A stretch of 64,000 nt of DNA, taken from positions 9,300,001 to 9,364,000 of the forward strand of contig NC_003281.10 in assembly GCF_000002985.6 (NCBI RefSeq), given 5' to 3'. The notes beneath the pieces were generated by a model. The model was given only the letters and a program-made list of their open reading frames with translations, searched no databases and was not told where the DNA came from. Position numbers and translations under genes: made by a program. The stretch comes from Caenorhabditis elegans (taxonomy: Eukaryota; Nematoda; Chromadorea; Rhabditida; Rhabditidae). Positions 44,450 to 58,008 of the stretch are shown here, piece by piece. Each line of letters opens with the position of its first letter. Positions within the stretch are counted from its first letter, which is position 1.

Positions 44450-47400
44450 GAAAATTATATTATGTAAGCAACGAGAAAATAAAAATACATAGAAGAAATA
44501 AAGTATTGAGGAAATTTAAGAACATTGCACTTGATGTTATGTCAGATACGCTTAAAATGAAAAGTAGTTCAATTTTTAAGGTTTTTGAAGTTTTGACTGC
44601 AAACTTTAATTTTAATTTTCTGGTGATTACCGTGATGTCACCGAAAAGGAGAGTTGAATGAGAAATTTAATTTCAAAATATATTTAAAAAAAAAACAATC
44701 AAAATCTCCAACCATCAGATTAAAATAAGTCTAGTTTAGTTCTAACTGGCAGGAATGAAACCACGGTTTTGAATTCTTAGTGAGCCATAGAAAAAATGAT
44801 TAATTTGAAGACATACAGCCGGATTCTCTTTTTTCTGCATTTTTATATGTCATAAGAAAATATTGCGCTACAATTGATTAGTTTCGTTCATGTTCTGAAA
44901 AATTCCAGACGGCGATTAATTCCAGTAAAATAAGGATAAAAGTTAGAAAATTCAATGATAAAATGAAAGAGCATTACACATTACACACGGTGTCTTTTCA
45001 ATCATCCAGAGGCGCGCTCCGAGAGCGTCCAACAGCCGGCCCAAGCAACGACACAAACCTTGATGTGTTGCAAAACTAAAAGAGAAGGGGAGGAAGAATG
45101 GAAAAGAACGATTTATAATAAAAATGGAGAGAATCGCACTTTGTCATTTTTTTACTAAACATCTGGAGAATGGCCTGTTCGGTTTGGTTGCCTGTGTGTG
45201 TGTGCCATGTCTTTAGATGACACGGACACCAGACCTGATCGACAGACAGCTGGAAACTACAGTTGAAGTTCGAGCAAATTGTTCAAGTTAAGAAAAAAGT
45301 TGAAATGGAAACAAGTGACCGGAAAGTGTGGAAAATGTTTTGAAAAAGAAAATAAAGTTCAAGAAATTCTGGAAGTTGTGTTGTTTTTTTTTTTGAAAAC
45401 TGTGTAGTACACACAGTGTGTACCCATGCGGTTAAAGTATTGAAGTTGGAGGTACATTTCTAATAGGGAAAAAATGGTATTCGTAAGTAATTTCTGAAAC
45501 GGCAATTCAGAATCGCGCAATTTCAGATAAATTGTTTTTATAGTAAAATTGACACGGAGCTTCAACATGCTCTACATGCTAATTCTGGAGAATTGACATT
45601 CATTTTTTATGTGGTAGGTCCAGAAGTTTCTCTAGTCTTTTATATTTTTAGAGCTTAAAACGCTTGGTTTTGCAATTTTCTCAAAAAGAAAACGCTGCAA
45701 TTTCTACGGGTTACAGGGAAAACAAACAGCAATTGTAGTTCTTCAATTTTTGCATACATTGTTTTCAATGAACTTTCATTTTGTTGAATTTTTAAAGCAT
45801 TTAGTGACGTAAAAAAATTCGGTAAAAACTTGTTTTTTTCAGATCTTAACGTTTTTTTAAACATTAGAAATATTTGATTTCAGAAAATAAAAAAAAATGC
45901 AGCTTCAAAAACAAGCTAAGATTTCGCCAAATCTGAATTATATTTTCCTCGTTAGAAAATGGGATATTAATGATTCGAGAATCGGAAAAAGATCTGAACC
46001 AAATCAGCTTGAAGCCAGCAAAAAATATCACAAAAATATTTGGTTTCTGTTGAAATTGAAATTCCAAGCTTTTCAACGTAATAACTTATTTTCAAAAGTT
46101 TTTATTTCTTGAAAAAACAATGAATCGCGCTCCACCTATTTATCATTCATGAATCAAACTTTTGAGAGTGCACATCAACTTTCAAGCAACCTCATCCGTC
46201 TTTTATCAAAATTCGCTCCCACTCACACACACATACACACACAAATTCTCTCTTTTGCCTCCTTCAACTTTTGATTGAAGACAGAGCCACACTGATCGAT
46301 CGAGCTGTCAGCAATATCTGCCAACTGTGCGAGGTCATTGCGAGGTGCTTTGAGACGAGACCGGGATTCTCACTATACGCAGTTGTTAGGGGTCATCTGT
46401 GTTGGTTTGCAAGTGGCAAGAGAAGGCGGGAGTTAGGTTTCAGTAAAGTTTGTACTTTTTTGAAAACATGAGTTGCCCTATACTGATAGTTGATCGAAGA
46501 TAGGGAATTCAGCTGAATAATTATTTTTGATACATGATGCCTATTCATATGCCTATATTCTCTTCAATTAACGATATTACTAGGCTCATTGTCAAATTTA
46601 AGGTTTTTAGTGATAGTGACCAAATGAAAAAATATTGAGAATATACTTGATAGCTTGACTTGGAAATGTCAAATGCCTGAACAAAATATGTAATCAAATA
46701 CAATGAAAAATTGTTCCTTAAAAATCCATTCAAAACTAGAAAACAAAACTTTAAAAATATAAAACCGAAAAAATTGCGTCAACCCGAAACCAGAAGAAGC
46801 AGAGGAAAAGTCTCGACGGGGTGATGCTCCGGTTGGCCGAAGCTCTCTTTCTTCAGCTTTACACTTCTACATCTCTCTTTCTCTCATCTTGAAGCATCTT
46901 CTCTCTGTATATTAAACGACAGCAGCAGCAGCCGGAGAGAGAGAGTCTCTTCTGAAGACGCCAACAGGCACCGCCCGCCGATCGGATCAAGTGTCTGGGC
47001 CCTCCAAGATTTACATGATGCCTCGAACCATTTTGCGATTGAAATGCAACGTTGGCGCGGACTTCTGAAAGCTCTGGCTACTCGTGGTACAAAAAAACGA
47101 AGCTGAGTTTTTTGCAGCGTTCGAACAGAAAAATGAAGGGTCAAGGAAAGCGTACCCAAAGAGTTCATAAGAAAGTGTAGTTCATAAGAATCAAAGAACA
47201 ATCATACAACTGGTTCCTGGTACTATAGAAAATTGGAAATACCTTTTTATGATTTTTGATCATAACTTTGCCTTGGAGCATTTCTCTATAATCCAGAAGA
47301 AAAATTCCGAAAGTTGCATTGTTTATACCCTCAACCACACATGTGCATTGCTCATTAAAATTTGTTTATTCCTTGCACTTTCTTCTCCAACTTTCTTGAG

Positions 47401-48120
47401 AAAGAGTGGTGTTGGGTGAATAAGGTCCGGAGCAAAACTAATAAGTTTGTAGCAAAGAAATCAGTTTTTATTAATTTATTGAAATACATATGATCAAGGA
47501 TTATCCTTCATTTGAATTTATAAAACATCAATTTTTATTGTCAGATGCTTCCTTGAATTAGGAGCCATTTTCAGTCTGCCGGAAAAGCAGTTTCAATGAA
47601 GCTGAAATGTTAACGATCTCACCTTTAAACCTTTTAAATTAAAGTTTGAGGATACATTAATGAATTGAGGCGTTTTAATTTTTGAAAGGATACTCATTGA
47701 AAATCGGGGGAACTTTTTCTTCAAAATTTTTATTTAATTTTAGGAACAACATTTTTTTTCAACAATATTTTTCACTTCAAGATTTATTTTTTCAAATTTT
47801 GCACATTTTTCAACAGAATAGGATGAAATGGTTTATATGAATAGAACTTTGGTGGAGGGAATGAAGCAATAATTTAAATAGAATAAATTAATAAATATAT
47901 TTTTTTGACATTCTCAAGGAATTACTGTTTTTGTCCAAAAACAGCTGGGGAAAAATGTGGACAAATTCAAAACAAAAAATAAGGTTGCGGCAATAATTAT
48001 TTGGTGAAAGAGTGGTGGACAGGTTGAAACGGGAGATAGGAAAGACTTAGAATCAATTTGAAAAAAAAGAGAAATTGAGCGTTTGATAATAAATATTTGG
48101 AAAAAAGGAAAGTAAAACAA
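44450..48120. other. 3.7-kb region upstream of emb-9
   Basis: No gene is supported. The region contains GT/CA microsatellites (near 45200 and 46225) and a stretch at 46790-47010 that is richer in C, T and G, with TCTCTC runs and a CAG repeat beside GAGAGAGAG. That stretch resembles a worm promoter or non-coding 5' exon and could serve emb-9 from 2.5 kb away. The distal end is the 3' flank of the cysteine-rich gene. Confidence 0.4.
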
Positions 48121-51100
48121 TTATGAGCTAGAAAAGTAATACAAAGCGCAGAGACGTTGTAATGCACGCTTCAGCTCTTCAGGCTTCACACGCTTACGCT
48201 GCTGCTTGACTTGTCGTCGTTGGCGGCGTCGATCACTGGGTCGTCGTTCATTTGGAAAGCTAAAAGAATTGAATTAAGGCAAGAACATTTTAAATATTTC
48301 AAGCGTGCTCAGAGACTCTAGATGGGATTCTGGAAGTCTATAAGTCTAAGCTTCTAGGCAAATAGGAAAATGGTGAAGCTATGGATCGGCTTGTTAAGGA
48401 CTAGAAGTCTATATAGAGCATGCAAAAGGGGACAGATTTGCCAGTTGACGAGCTGGATAGAATTCAACATGCGATTCCTTACACTTTCGTCTAACGCATG
48501 CGATTCCTTGCGTGTAGGCGATCGGAGAGCACTGGCAAACTCCAGCGTGGCACATTGAAAGCCCCTCGGCTTGTCCGACGCACTCGCCGTCAAGCTGACA
48601 ACGGGCGCCGATGGGTCGCGGCGCTATAAGAGAAGATGATGTGTCTTCGTGATTTTTTAAATTTCACGAAACTTACACATCGACAATGATCCGAATCGAT
48701 TGTTGTTGTTGATGTTGAAACCATTGTTGTTACCCGGGAATGATGGGAATGTCTGTGGTTGACCTGGTGGACAGCAGAGATTTAATGAAGAAACACATTC
48801 ATATCCAGTTCCACATGATCCATTTGGGAAGCATCCGGAGACGGCGGTGTCACCGGATGGACATTTGCCTGTAAAGGGGAAGATGAGAAAGATTCAGTGG
48901 GGAAGATGCATGCAAACTAGTACTTTGAAGAAGTCCGGCTGGCTTGTTCGATGATGGAGAGCAACATTTGCCATTCTGACACTCGAGTCCAATTCCACAA
49001 AGACCGTTCATGCACGGACCGGATGAGAGTGAACCATCAGAGCACGAAGAGGATGGTCCGCCGAAGCGAGCTGAAGAAGAAGAGGTGGAAAAGGGAGGAT
49101 ACCAGGGAGATTTTTTTCAAAGTAAGAAATTCACGCCACACGTTGATCAGAAAAACAAGGCATACTTACGAGGCATATAACTGTGAAGTGGACGTCCATA
49201 GTTTGGCTTTTGAGCCATTTGTCGAGAGTTACCAATACGAAGACGGCTGAAAGTAGTGGTAGAACAACAGATTCCGGCGTTCGTGAAGCAAGTGTATCCA
49301 GTTGGGCAGGTTCCGGCGTCTGTTGCTGTGTCGCAGTCTCCGATTTGATTAGCAGTGAGGCAAAGTCCGGTGGCTAAAGTTTTCATAATTAATGAAGGTG
49401 AAATCATATAATGTTCAAAACTGTTCATATAATTTTGATTGAATAACTTACTACACTGAAGATCGATACAAGTTCCTGGATTGACGCCGTTGGTGATGAG
49501 TGGACTGTTTGGAATGTAGACAACGACGTATCCTGGTGGGCAGAGTCCATCAATAGCTGGTCCGACTTGGCATGACTCATCAGTATATCTGACAACTGGG
49601 CAGCAGTTAACTTGGTTGGAATCGCAAGCGTATCCGGCTGGGCATCCTCCGTTGAATCCAGTTCCTGTGCATGGGCCAATGGAAATCTCATCGGTACAGG
49701 TGACACTTGCTGGGCAGCAGACTCCGTTGGTAAGGGAGTATCCGTCGATACAAACTCCGTTGACAGAGGGAAGACCAGTTGATCCATCAGTACAGGTGGC
49801 AGAGCAGCAAAGGTTTCCTTGAACGGTGTATCCAGTTGGGCAAAGTCCATTGATGGTTGGGCCGAGAACTTCTCCTCCATTTGGACAACTGTTGATGGGG
49901 CAGCAAATGTTTCCGGTGGTGCAAGTGTATCCAGATCCGCAATAGTATGAGACTTGAACTCCTCCGCATCCATCTCCGGTGCATGATGGAATGCAAGCTC
50001 CGACGGCGTCAGATCCGTCAAGACATTTGACAGTGGTTGATGTTCCGGCGCAGCAAAGTCCATTGGAGCAAGTGTATCCAGTTCCGCATTGTCCGTTCAC
50101 ACATCCTCCAGCAGCTTGGGTTCCATCAGGGCAGACTGGAAAGTTCGAAGATTAGAATGTAAAGTCTACATTAAAAATTACCGAATGGGTTAGTGGTGGT
50201 GGTCTGTGGGCAGCAAACGTTGTTGCTACAGGTGTATCCACTAGCGCATCTTCCAGACATGCAGGCTCCAACAGCGTTTCCTCCAGATGGGCAGGTGTCT
50301 AGAATAAGATTCATTTGAATAAATACCTATATCGATAAACTATAAAACTTACAGACAGAGATTCTTGGAGCAGAGTTGTATGATGGGCAGCATTGGTTTT
50401 GGATGCAACTGTATCCAGTGGCACAATATCCAGAGCTGCATCCTCCGACAGAGTATCCACCTCCTGGGCATGAGTTTTGTGCTGAAATATCAGAAATAAG
50501 TTCAGCGTTCAAATTTTCAGAGTACTCACGGATAGTGATGATTTGTGGGGCATTCTGGCATCCGACGCAGTTGCTGGATCCTCCGCCCACTGAAAAGTTA
50601 AATATAAATATCTGACTGTACATACAATTTGTTAGAAAAATGTTTTATTACTGCATCCACATGAGTAAGACGAAAATCGTGCAGGATCTGAATCTGGGAA
50701 GTTTGCTGAAGCTTCCATCTCATTTTCATCTTGTTTTTGCTTTCTTCTCTTCGTTTTTCTCTTTTTTGGGTTCTTAGGATCAGTGAGTGGTAGTAAAAGC
50801 GGACAGCAGAGGTTAATAGCGGTATCACAGTGCAATCCAGCTGGACATTCTGAACCAACAGAGCAGATCAAGGAAGACTGGAAACCTCCGGCACAAGAAA
50901 CTGTAAAAGACATCTGGAAGGTGCAAGTGATGTTAGAAGGTGCTCACCACCATCTCCTTGAGCTCTTATCAGAACTTCATCCAAGTTGGATAAATGTTCA
51001 GGGAACCCATAGCCAGGAGGTCCGATTGGAAAATCATTTTGAAGAAGTGGATCAGAGAGGGGATCCACGTCTTTCTTTTTGGGTTTTCTGTGCTTTTTAC

Positions 51101-54100
51101 TAGAGTTAGACTTTTTCGTATTATTTTTGGTTTTTGTGGTTTCTGGTTGTGACGGGTTAGTTGTGCTGTTGGTGTCAGAATCTGAATTATGGAAGTGTGC
51201 TGGTTGTGGGAAGTGATCAAAAATGATTGAAAATACTTACCAATAATAGCTGAGCCAGAGTTGGATCCACTGGAGCAACAGTATCCGTTGTTGCAAGTTC
51301 CGACGGAGCATGGGTTGGAGTTGGAGCAGCTAGAGAATGTGCACACGAGTCCGCTGGCTTGTTGACCTGTACATAAATATTACAAATGTAAATTGAGATT
51401 ATTGGAGTATGGATTTTCATAATGAAGAATGTTAGAAGTAAGTATTCATGCGAAGGTTTAATGTGGTTAGTTATGTTATTTAATTGAATATGTCGGTGTA
51501 CACGTGTTTGTCAAAGAGATTGGGATTGAAGCATTGTATCTGGATCTGAAATACATAAAGTTTGAATTAAGTTCATTTTCTTTGAACCTCACCTTTTAGG
51601 TATTAGCTAATTGACAGCATCTACCCCGTTGATTACAGAAATAGGGAGATGGACACTGCAAACTGTATCGGCAGGAAGTTCCGAATCTTGGATCAACTTC
51701 AACAGATCCTATGGGGCATTCTGAGGAAACCTCAGCTGTTACACTTCCTTCGACGACAAGTCCTGGAAATCATTAGTTCAATTAAGTTTGGGATGCCATG
51801 TTTCTTACCAGGACTATAACAGCATGCAAAATGTTCCTTATTGAGTAAAGTACATTTGTGAGATGATGATGGGCAGTGATCATGATTACTAGCAGACTGA
51901 CATGAAGTTTCAGGAACCGTCCCGTCTGGGCAATGAATGTTCAGTTTGCAGCATTTGCCCGACAGTGAGCAAGTGAAATCGGGAGGGCACAGAGTATGTA
52001 AATCACATCTTTGCGTGGATAAACATTTCTAAAAAATAACATTGAATATTTTACCACCTCGAGTAGAAACTTACATTTTTGTTAATCGATACACCACTGG
52101 TTTTGTCAACTTTCTTCCAAACTTTTGTTGCTGTTGAGATTATTTCTTCTTTTATAATTACAGGCGTGGTTTCTCCGACACTATCGGAAGTGGAATCCGC
52201 AGATTCTGAGAGGAACGGACAACATTTCCCATATTCACATCTAGAAGCAATTGGACAATCATCTGATAGAGAACAATGAACTGGAATCGAAAGAGCCATC
52301 AATCCATTTCCACATCGTGCCTTTGGTGGTTGCTTACAGCATATTCCATCTACACATTCTGACATCTCTGGGCATATAATATCGATATCACATTTTTTAA
52401 CTCTGGTATCCACTTCACAGTCTCCAATTATCAGTTTTTCTGTCTCTTTGGTGTGCTCGTTGTCTTTGCTCATTGTCAAAACTTGTGATTTTATCACAGC
52501 TAATTCGATAGTTTTTGGGCAGCATCCTCCAAAAAAGCAATGTTCATTTGCTCTACAGTGATATTGAGTTTTACATGTGAATTTGACGGCTGTTAGACTT
52601 CTCGGACATACAGCCAATTTACAACAACCTTGATAACATTTGAAGGTTGTTGGACAATCTTCATCAGAAGTACAATTCGCATTTGTTCCTCCACATGTTG
52701 CAGATGATGATGATGCTCCGCCTATAAAAGTACAGTTGATGAAATGAGGTGGTTAGCTAATGCGCGTGCTTCTCATTAGGCTCCTATTTACTTTGTAAAC
52801 AGTGGTGGAAACGGAGAGCGCTCTTTCCGAAATACTTTAAAGTGACCACAAACAGATGAGAAAAGGAAGGAAGAAAAGTGAACGCACCTAATGAATTGAC
52901 CTCGTCCGTGTTACTACTCAAACATCGAAGTTTTGGAGGTTCAGTGGTTCTTGTCGGAGTTGGTGTGATTCCTGGAGCCATAATTTCATCTAGTCGCTGC
53001 GGTTTTTGAGTTGGGAGTGATTCGATTGCAGCACTATCAAAAATATCATTATCCACTTCAAATATTGTATTTGTTGCCTCTACAGTTGCATATCGATATA
53101 CTTTTGGATGTCGTAGTAGTTTTCTTTCTTCACAGCAGTTATTCTGGCATGTCATTCCTTTTGGACACGATTCATCGATTGTGCAGACCGTCGAACATCC
53201 AATTGATGATTGCAATGCAGTTGAAGGGCAACACACTTTTTGTGCGGTACAAAAATGTCCCTTGGGACAAGAGTACGGATCCCGAGTACATGTATTATTA
53301 GGAGGAGAACCATCAGAACACAAATCTAATGGAAAGTTAGAGATCATAGGCGGGAAAAGTGTGATTAGAACCTACTTGAAGTTGTTAAAGGGATACAGTT
53401 ACCATTGCGGCAAGCTGATCCCAGTGGGCATTTCGAGCAGGGATTTTCAGTGTTAGATGGGGAAGATGTTGATGCTGTTTAAGCAATTAGTGAAATAATA
53501 TGTGGTTAATCATAAAAACAACTTACGGGAGAGAGAGCTCATTCTCTTTGGAACGATACAAGTTTGTTGCTCAAAGTTGAACAAGAAGTTCTCTTGGCAC
53601 GACTTGCGGACCCATCGGAGAGTGCTGGAATTGAACATTTTGTTTTTTATTATGCAACGGTTTCCTACGTTTGGTCACATTGAAGGTAGGAAGATGGGAA
53701 GTCGTTATGAGCCTGAAGACAGGTGGCTGAAACGGCACAGACCTCGCTCTCGCGGGCTCCATTGTCTTGTTCTGAAAATATTTTATTGATCGATTTAGAA
53801 TAATAAGATGAAATTTCAGTTTTAAACCAAATCCCCGATCTCATTAAGTTATCCCTTCTGTCTTTTCTCGCTGGGGTTCTTAAAAACAAAACACTTTTCC
53901 TCGGTAGGTCGCGGCGGCGACTGGTGAGCTCTGCGAGCTGCGTATCCCTTCCTCCAACACTCTCTTATCAACCTTCTGACCTATTTGTTGAACCCCCTCT
54001 TGGTCACGCGCCGGCGACTCTCAACGCACTGTGCGCAAGTGAGTGGTGGACAAAAGCCGGCGGAGCAAGCAGGAATTGCAAGACACCGCAAGTTGCGTTT

Positions 54101-55345
54101 TTTTCTTCATTCCCATCAAGAGGATTTAGGTCATTTGCGTTCATTAGAGTGGTCAAATAATGGAATTGTGAAACAAAGGATCCCAGACAAAAGTGGCGCA
54201 TTTTCCTCGAATTTCCTCGAAAAGATGATGAAATTTGGTCACAAGAAATGTAGTGAATCTAGTTTTGGAATTCGTTGGCAAAATATCTACACACTATTTG
54301 TGATGTTTGTGTGTTTGTATGTGTGTGTTTTATTTTTTGGAATGAATTGAATTGAGTGAGAGGAAAAGGAAAAGAATTAAATGTAAACACACAAATACAC
54401 AAGAAACACTGTCAGAAGCATAAGCAAATATGGCTTGGAGATGTCGGACTTCCACTTTTTTCTACTTTTCTTTCTTCTACAATTTCCTAGATACCTTATC
54501 GCTCGTAACAGTTCATTTCAACTTATTGTTGACCACTGTGGTTGATGTTTATTTGCGGTCAGAAGTGGGCTCGCTCATTAGTTGACTTAAGAGCTTCCAC
54601 CGATTTAAAATAGAGGAATAAATGTTGGTGATGAAGAAGAATAAGAAGTCTAAGAAACTCACCACAAATGTTCGGGGAAGCTGGTTTACGAGCTTTTGGA
54701 TGTTGTTGTGGCTGTGTATTTTCAGCTGGAACAGATGGTACTGATGAAGGAGCGGCGGCGGCTCTCGACTTCACAACCCAGACACCTTCACCTTCGGCAC
54801 TACTAAAAGAATGAAAGATTTTCAGTTGTTTTGGTTGAATGAAACTCACTCAGCTGTCGTCTCGCACTTGAGGAAAAACTGTGTCTGTTTTCCTCCAATT
54901 TGAACATCAGCAGTTCCAAGTTTACACGTTCCGCCAATTACAGGCGTCTGTCCATGTCCAGAAGCGACTGTAAATTAAAATTGGTTTGAGAAATGATAAG
55001 AAAAATGAATGGGAAATTATTATTATTTAAATTCTCAAAATACAGTGATATTTCAGGCCTAGATTTTCAGACAAATTCTTGCAATCTAGTAGTTGAATAG
55101 TAAACTATAAGATGGAATAAGTTTGATAAGTTTTATGTATAAACCCATTTAAATTCAAGATCAAATTTAGACTATTCAGAAACTTTTTTGCCTCTGAAAA
55201 TATATGGAAAAATATAGATTTTCAAGAGAGAGTATTTAATTTTAGAGCTAACATTTTTCAAAAATAAACAGAATCTAGAATGTATTATATAAAATTTGAA
55301 AGAAAGCTTACCGAGGAGGGTGATTAAAATGAGATTGCGCAGCAT
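48121..55345 (-). CDS. large secreted cysteine-rich repeat protein (chitin-binding-like, lustrin-type and EB modules), two 3' ends
   Basis: Twenty-one exons of the long form join in phase: 55312-55345, 54850-54967, 54663-54802, 53669-53771, 53527-53624, 53376-53474, 52888-53325, 52075-52721, 51809-52028, 51241-51366, 50948-51181, 50652-50900, 50530-50589, 50353-50481, 50182-50298, 49452-50135, 49170-49373, 48924-49070, 48677-48868, 48485-48623 and 48121-48259, giving 1,438 residues. The short form ends in another last exon, 51596-51762, giving 687. After a signal-like start (MLRNLILITLL) comes a chitin-binding-like region (VCAVSATC...CQENFLFNFEQQTC). Many lustrin-type repeats with GYTC and NGLCC follow, an EB-like module (CQLDGECVGQ...CQC), and a very basic tail (KRVKPEELKR). 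It is probably a cuticle or matrix protein. I recall K04H4.2 as this neighbour of emb-9; function is inferred from domains only. Confidence 0.87.
51596..51762 (-). CDS. alternative last exon of the cysteine-rich gene (short isoform)
   Basis: The exon begins after GATTTCCAG in the same phase as exon 51241-51366, so the donor at 51809 can join either. It adds GLVVEGSVTAEV, one more cysteine repeat (CRYSLQCPSPYFC...GRCCQL) and a TAA stop at 51596-51598. A consensus donor (AAG|GTGAGG) two bases past the stop and an acceptor at about 51549 suggest a 3' UTR intron. The choice between the two exons switches the product between 687 and 1,438 residues. Confidence 0.65.
53890..54130 (-). promoter_or_regulatory. 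GC-rich block inside intron 3, candidate internal promoter
   Basis: Within the 900-base intron between 53772 and 54662, the sequence becomes rich in G and C (GGTCGCGGCGGCG, CGCGCCGGCG), unlike other introns of this gene. An in-frame ATG at 53887-53889 opens directly into exon 53669-53771 without a splice. A shorter isoform without the signal peptide could start here. There is no direct evidence for a start site. Confidence 0.3.
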
Positions 55346-57784
55346 TATGTGTATACTGCTTTGTGATTATATGATAAATGGAAGAAGGTGGTCGATTCAG
55401 ATGGAAAACAAAGCTGCTATCTTCTTCTTCTTCTTTTGGTGGACTCGACAACAATTGCCACGCTGGAAAATTTGAACACTGATAAAGTGATAAAAGGCTG
55501 TGATGGGGTGGGAGATAAGGGGAGGAGACAACGGAGCAACAAGAAGACGGAATTTGAAAATAATGGTATTGTGGGTGGGGGTTAAGATGTGAAATGTGTC
55601 TTCTCTCCGATGGTGAGGTAGAGAACGAATGAAGCAGGTAGGGTGAGAGCTAGAGGATAGGAAGCTTCCGAGGGGTTGGGGAGGTTTGTATGCGAAACGC
55701 GCCGCCCTCTCCGTCTTCTTCGTTTCTATCTTTCGTCTCTTCTCCTCTCCGCGTATACTGTACCGGTGCGGAGATTCGCACACGACGCTTGAGAAGGTGG
55801 CGAAGACGGAGAGAGGTCAGTACTCTTTCTCTGTCTCTTTCTACATCAAGTCGGCCGAAAATAGAAGCTCGGCGCTTATGAGCACGAGAATAGAAGGCGC
55901 GCGCGAGGTCGCGGTCTCTCTTGCGAAAAAGTACTATTGTTTCCTTTTTTAGGGTTATTTGGGGGAGCAACACTAAGGCGTCTCAGATGAGGTAAAACCG
56001 CCGCCAGGAAACACTGGATCAAGTTTTTTGGGGGTTGAGCAACTTCTTGGCAAGAAAAGAGTCGACGAGTTCAACTTGACCAGCGCGGACGAATTCCGGG
56101 CACGGATGAAAGAGGACAAATAATCGGAAGTGATGATGAGGGTGGCGTAATTTTATAGTTGATTTCACAAGAATTTTATGATTATGATGGAAGTGATTGA
56201 CCTACAGTAGTCTTACAGTACAGTACAGTAGTCTACAGTAGTCTTGACATCTGTTCTTGAAAACATATAGTTTTGAAGACTTAAAACATCCACCATCCAT
56301 GTATCGAATAATATGTAGCTAATGTTTCAAAATGATATGATGTTTTCCGGAACTACTGCATATTTCCATAACATTGAAGGACGCGCGATGCACACATTTC
56401 CAACAAAAATCGAGCACCAAGCGCCCACCGCGACTCGTATACTGTTGCAAAGTGCACATTCGGTTTCGATTCGACCGAGTCATTGTAATTTAACTGTTCT
56501 GCCACTTGTAGTCATTGCCACTTTTAAGTGAAATTGAGACCCTCCAAATCCAAATTCCCGGACATAAAAAACAACGCGCATTTTTGTAAGATCTCGTGTA
56601 ATTCAAAACTCCATTATTCTAAGTGCGCAATGCACGCAATTAGTGAGACACCTCTAGTCAAATACGATGCGATGTTGGTCAGGCAATTTGAACTGGACAG
56701 GGCAGCTAATATATTATGGACTGTGAAAATTTATTCTCAGTTTTTTTTAATTTCAAGCCTTTTAATTTGAATCTATTACTGCTTCACAACGATTTTTGTT
56801 TTTGGATTATCCGTTGGCAGCGCATTCCGATTTTGAAATTTCCGTGCTATTGATGAAGCCAAAAATTTAAGCCGCTTTTGATAAGTAACTGTAAAAATTC
56901 AATTGAGTTAATGCAAATTCGGTAACTTATGTTTTAGCGTTTTTCGCTCAACTGATAATAAGATAATGTTGTTTTTAAAACTTCCAGCGTACATTAAAAA
57001 GAAATGGAAAATAATTTCCATGCATATCATTGCTAATTTCTTTACCGGTCTCTTTTTGCAAAAGTACAAGACCATTTAATTTCTCGATGGCATCCAGTTC
57101 GTTCCTTGCGTAACTGGCCATATTCATATGTAATTGAATGAAATCTCACTTTTCATTCAAAACCATCTTCCGAATCCGGAGAGACTTGTCTTCTTTTTTG
57201 TTCTTTTTTCGCACCTAGAAAAGACACGGAAGCAAAAAAAAACATCATGGCGTAGACAAGCTGTCAAGCGCATCTTTTTGCAACACTATATCACGAAAGA
57301 GATTGCTCGTGCCACTGTTTGTTGTCCTCGCGGAGTCTCTACGACAAAACTTGTCATTTTTTATCAGATTTTGGTGCTGCTGGTGGTGGGAGAGAAATAG
57401 TGTTGAGGAATTTGGGTTTGTGTTCGTAGGAAAAAGATCACAAGGGCGGCGGCGGGTTGTGTCTCCTTCATCTCACGACAAGACGGGACCCCGAATTTGA
57501 CAAAAAAAACCGCGGCGGATACCAGGCTCGGCCAGGCGGTCGAGTGATAAGTATGTTCATGTTATGTTTACAAAGTGGTATTTCCCTAAAACATGTTACT
57601 TTGAAATCAAAAGATAATATCTACATAATATCAATTTCCGATTTTTCTGAACAAACCTTGAAACTTTATGATTAGAAACTTATAGAGACTTATAGACAAC
57701 AGAGATTTTATCGGTTGACAACTTTTATTCAAAGTAAAAGCCGACCAAGATATTAAACTTATGTTCCAGCTTCAAAGTGCGTTG

Positions 57785-58008
57785 CTAGAAACTATGTTAA
57801 CGCAGGCACCAAAACAATAGCCGCGCCTGCCTGAAACCGCGAGCCTCCTGCTTTGCTTGGGACCCGAAAAGTGTAGGTTGCCTTGAAAGAACCAACTATT
57901 GCACGTGGTGCAAACACCAGGAATTTCATGTCATGCCAGAGAATAGTTCAGACAGGTTCCAGACCCTGAAACCGCGCCTGTCTCTTCATGGAAGCTTTAC
58001 TAGAAACT
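57785..58008. repeat. candidate small insertion flanked by a 9-bp direct repeat
   Basis: CTAGAAACT occurs at 57785-57793 and 58000-58008. The 206 bases between are distinctly richer in G and C than the surroundings and contain CCTGAAACCGCG twice (about 57830 and 57965) and related GCGCCTG motifs. The flanking pair could be a target-site duplication. There are no obvious terminal inverted repeats and no coding capacity. Confidence 0.4.

Noticed and set aside
46890-47201. A 105-codon minus-strand frame in the CT-rich block upstream of emb-9
   Set aside because: The frame crosses GAGAGA and CAG repeats and encodes a low-complexity product; promoter or leader sequence is more likely.
51481-51598. 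Stop-codon readthrough extending the short isoform of the cysteine-rich protein
   Set aside because: The codon is TAA without a CTA- or CARYYA-type readthrough context, and the added residues would lack the cysteine pattern. A 3' UTR intron explains the donor and acceptor better.
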